Assembly (NCBI GenBank): GCA_943736015.1
Contig: OX031070.1
Location: 41,316,173 to 41,380,172, forward strand
Direction of reading: 5' to 3'
DNA length: 64,000 nucleotides
Source: Tridacna crocea
Lineage: Eukaryota; Mollusca; Bivalvia; Cardiida; Cardiidae
The stretch's first letter is position 1. Every line of letters begins with the position of its first letter. The translations under genes were made by a program, and so were the position numbers. Positions 58,501 through 61,500 of the stretch are shown here, piece after piece. The notes under the pieces were generated by a model, which saw only the letters and a list, made by a program, of their open reading frames with translations, had not been told where the DNA came from and did not search any database.

Positions 58501-61500
58501 TTGCCCACTCAGGAGATCATCAAGTCCACGGGTAATGTTAGTATCTAGGTGAAATAGTGAAATTTGTTGCTATAACACAATTTATTCCATGCTTTCTGGT
58601 AGGATATTGAGAAATATCAGTGAAAATACTTTTCGATCTTACACTGCTATTACCAGTGAAAATACCGATTTTCATGTTCTTGTTGCCTAGGTAAACTGTG
58701 TGTGCCTCGCAACCAGATAGGAAATATGACATCATATACCTTACATTTTTCATGCTTTACGTAATATTGTAATGTGTTGCTATGCGGGAGGGATACGCCA
58801 CGGGGAATAACAGAAAAGAACTGTACTGGAATTTGATATTACTCCTCCCAGAAATGGTTAAAACCATGAAATAAATAGATTTTTTTTTTCGGTGAAAGAT
58901 TGAAATTTATTTCATCTTGTGAACACCATTGGTAATATATTCTCACTCGTGAAAATATTACAGATGGTGTCCACTCAATGAAATAAATTTCGATCTTTCA
59001 CCAAAAAAGAAAACAAATATCCTCTAGAATTTACCTACCAATTTTTGCTAAGCCCTTCTCCAGGTGCCACCCTTTTCTTAGATTTGTCCATAATATCTTC
59101 TAATATCACCTTTGGGTCATTAACCCTTTGTCATACAATACCAAGTTTTAACAATCCTGAGGAGAATACCTTTTGAAAATTTTGTGAGAAAAGCTGCAGG
59201 TAATGATCGGTTCCATCATTTTAGCCACATTTATATCATATATATAGAACGAGGCAAGAATCCAATATGGATTTTTCAAAACGAGGCTAGAGTCCAGAAT
59301 ATCAATATTGGACCAGAAGAGTAGTCTACCGAAGTCTGTTGTAAAAAAAGCAACTGCAGAACCGTCTTTTGATTTTTTTTATTTCTTTTTTTTTTTTAAT
59401 CATTCCAATTGAAATGGCCCTATACTTGTCATTTACTGAGAAGTCATACCAAAGAGTGAAATAAAGAGGTCATTATACATACTTGGGTACAATACTGAAT
59501 TCAATAAGATCCATTCACTGCAGAACCAGTCTGTATTTGGACTCGGGTATCTCGACTGGTTCTGCAATGCACATTTCCAATAGAATTCCCTAACCCAACT
59601 ATGTTAACCCTTTCCCAAACAAGCCCTAGTTTTAATGTGTTTGTAGTAAAAGTCTTTTGAAAACACTGTGGGAAAAGGAGAAATTGCTCATAACGAGCAA
59701 TTTCTCCTTTTCCTACAGTGTTTTCTACCCTTTTTCAGAACTTTCTACCGTTTTCTCCAAATCTAAAATTGTCATCTGCAAACTCTTTCGCTTTGGAAGG
59801 GTCCAAAATTTATCATTTGGGAAAGGCTTAACCCATTACCACACAATCCCTACTTTTGACGACTTTGAGAAAGAAGCCTTTAGAAAATATTGTGGCAAAA
59901 GGAGAAAATGCTGGTAACCAGCATTTTCTCCTTTTCCCACAATGTTTTCTACCCTTCACGAAACAAATTTCAAATTTTCAGTCACTATATTTTTTTGGAC
60001 AAGCCTAAAATGTTGTCGTTTGGTAATGAGTTAAATAACCTCATATTGTATAGAAACCAAGCAAGCAAACTAATTTGAAGCCATAATGTACACAAAAGTA
60101 AAAAATTACCAAATATGTAGAAATACTAAAACAGGTGTCTTAAATATTGATCACAAAAGTAATGGTTCTAAGATGTCTGTCTGTCCAAGTACATGATTTT
60201 GTGTTATGATGTATATAATTCAGAAGGACATAAGTATATTTCAGTTCAAGAAGCTTATGGGTATGGTACCGCCTTGTAAGCAGAGAGTCCCCAATTTCAA
60301 TCAATATATTCAGCCACACCTTTTTCCTCAGACCTAGTACCAGTGTAATAATATGAGAGTAAAATACTAAGTTGATAGATTAGACTTCCCTTAACAAAAT
60401 TAAGGTGTCTATCCATAAATTATTTCTTCCATGAAAATTAGTCATCAGGATGCGCTTGGAACACATTAAGTCTTTACCACACAAACTCTAGTCTAAACAA
60501 TCCTTAGGAAGAGGCTTTTAGAAAACATAGTGGGAAAAGGAGAACATGCTTATAACCAAACTTTCCTCTTGACCCAAAAGTATTTTCTGTGGTATCAAGA
60601 CAGTTCCACGACAAGACAGTTCCCCTACACAAGTTTTCGAGACAGTTCCCCCGACAGATTTGGAGACAGTTCCCTGACACTTTTGAAGACAGTTCCCCGG
60701 CACTTTTGTTTGATGTCTAACAAAATAAATCTTATCATGGATTAAAAAAAAAACGTTCAATAAAAGATTTTATGGATAAAAAATCTTTTGTGACTAAATC
60801 AAGCGTTTGTACATGTAACTGACGAGTGCATTTTGTCATCGTGGTAACATCTATGTAAGTTTAGTTCGACGGAACAATTTGACGGCCTATCACGGTCACC
60901 ACAATATAAAACAATGCCCAAATAGACTACATTCTCCCAAATGGTATAGATCAACAATATAATCATGTTTATGTAAAATTGTCTGTGTGTTCAAGATAAA
61001 CAGAAAAAGTTTTAACAACCCTGAGAGAGACAACTTTGAAAGCATTGTGGTAACCAGCATTTTCTCCTTTTCCCACATGTTTTCTACCCTTTCCTAATCA
61101 AATTTCAATTTTTGATTCACATTCATTTTGTCGTCTGTAAATGCTTTCAATCTGGACAAGTCCAAAATTTTGTTGTTTGGTAAAGAGTTTAAACTTGTGA
61201 TTGTAAGACAATGGGTTAAGCTTCATAGATACGAGTTAGTAATGAGTAATTGGCCTCGAATCCGTGTTTTTAACGTGCCGAGCTTCAGAAAACTCGTAAT
61301 TTTTTGATAAAGTAACCAGTATGTTGCATAAAAAACAGCAACTTTGATAAGAAGTAAAAGACATGCAATTTAGTGCTGTCATCTGCTGTTCTTCATCATT
61401 TTGTTTCACACCCTCCGGAGAATTTAATCTATGGATATCGATTTCAGCAAACTTTAAACATGTGTTGAATAACTTCTCCAAAAATCAACATTTCGTAAAT

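Noticed and set aside
59039-59100. Exon-like segment on the minus strand between ANKFY1 exons 1 and 2 (acceptor-like attag, donor gtaggt)
   Set aside because: Its length of about 61 nt would break the frame between exons 1 and 2, and human ANKFY1 has nothing there. It may be an untranslated alternative exon at most.
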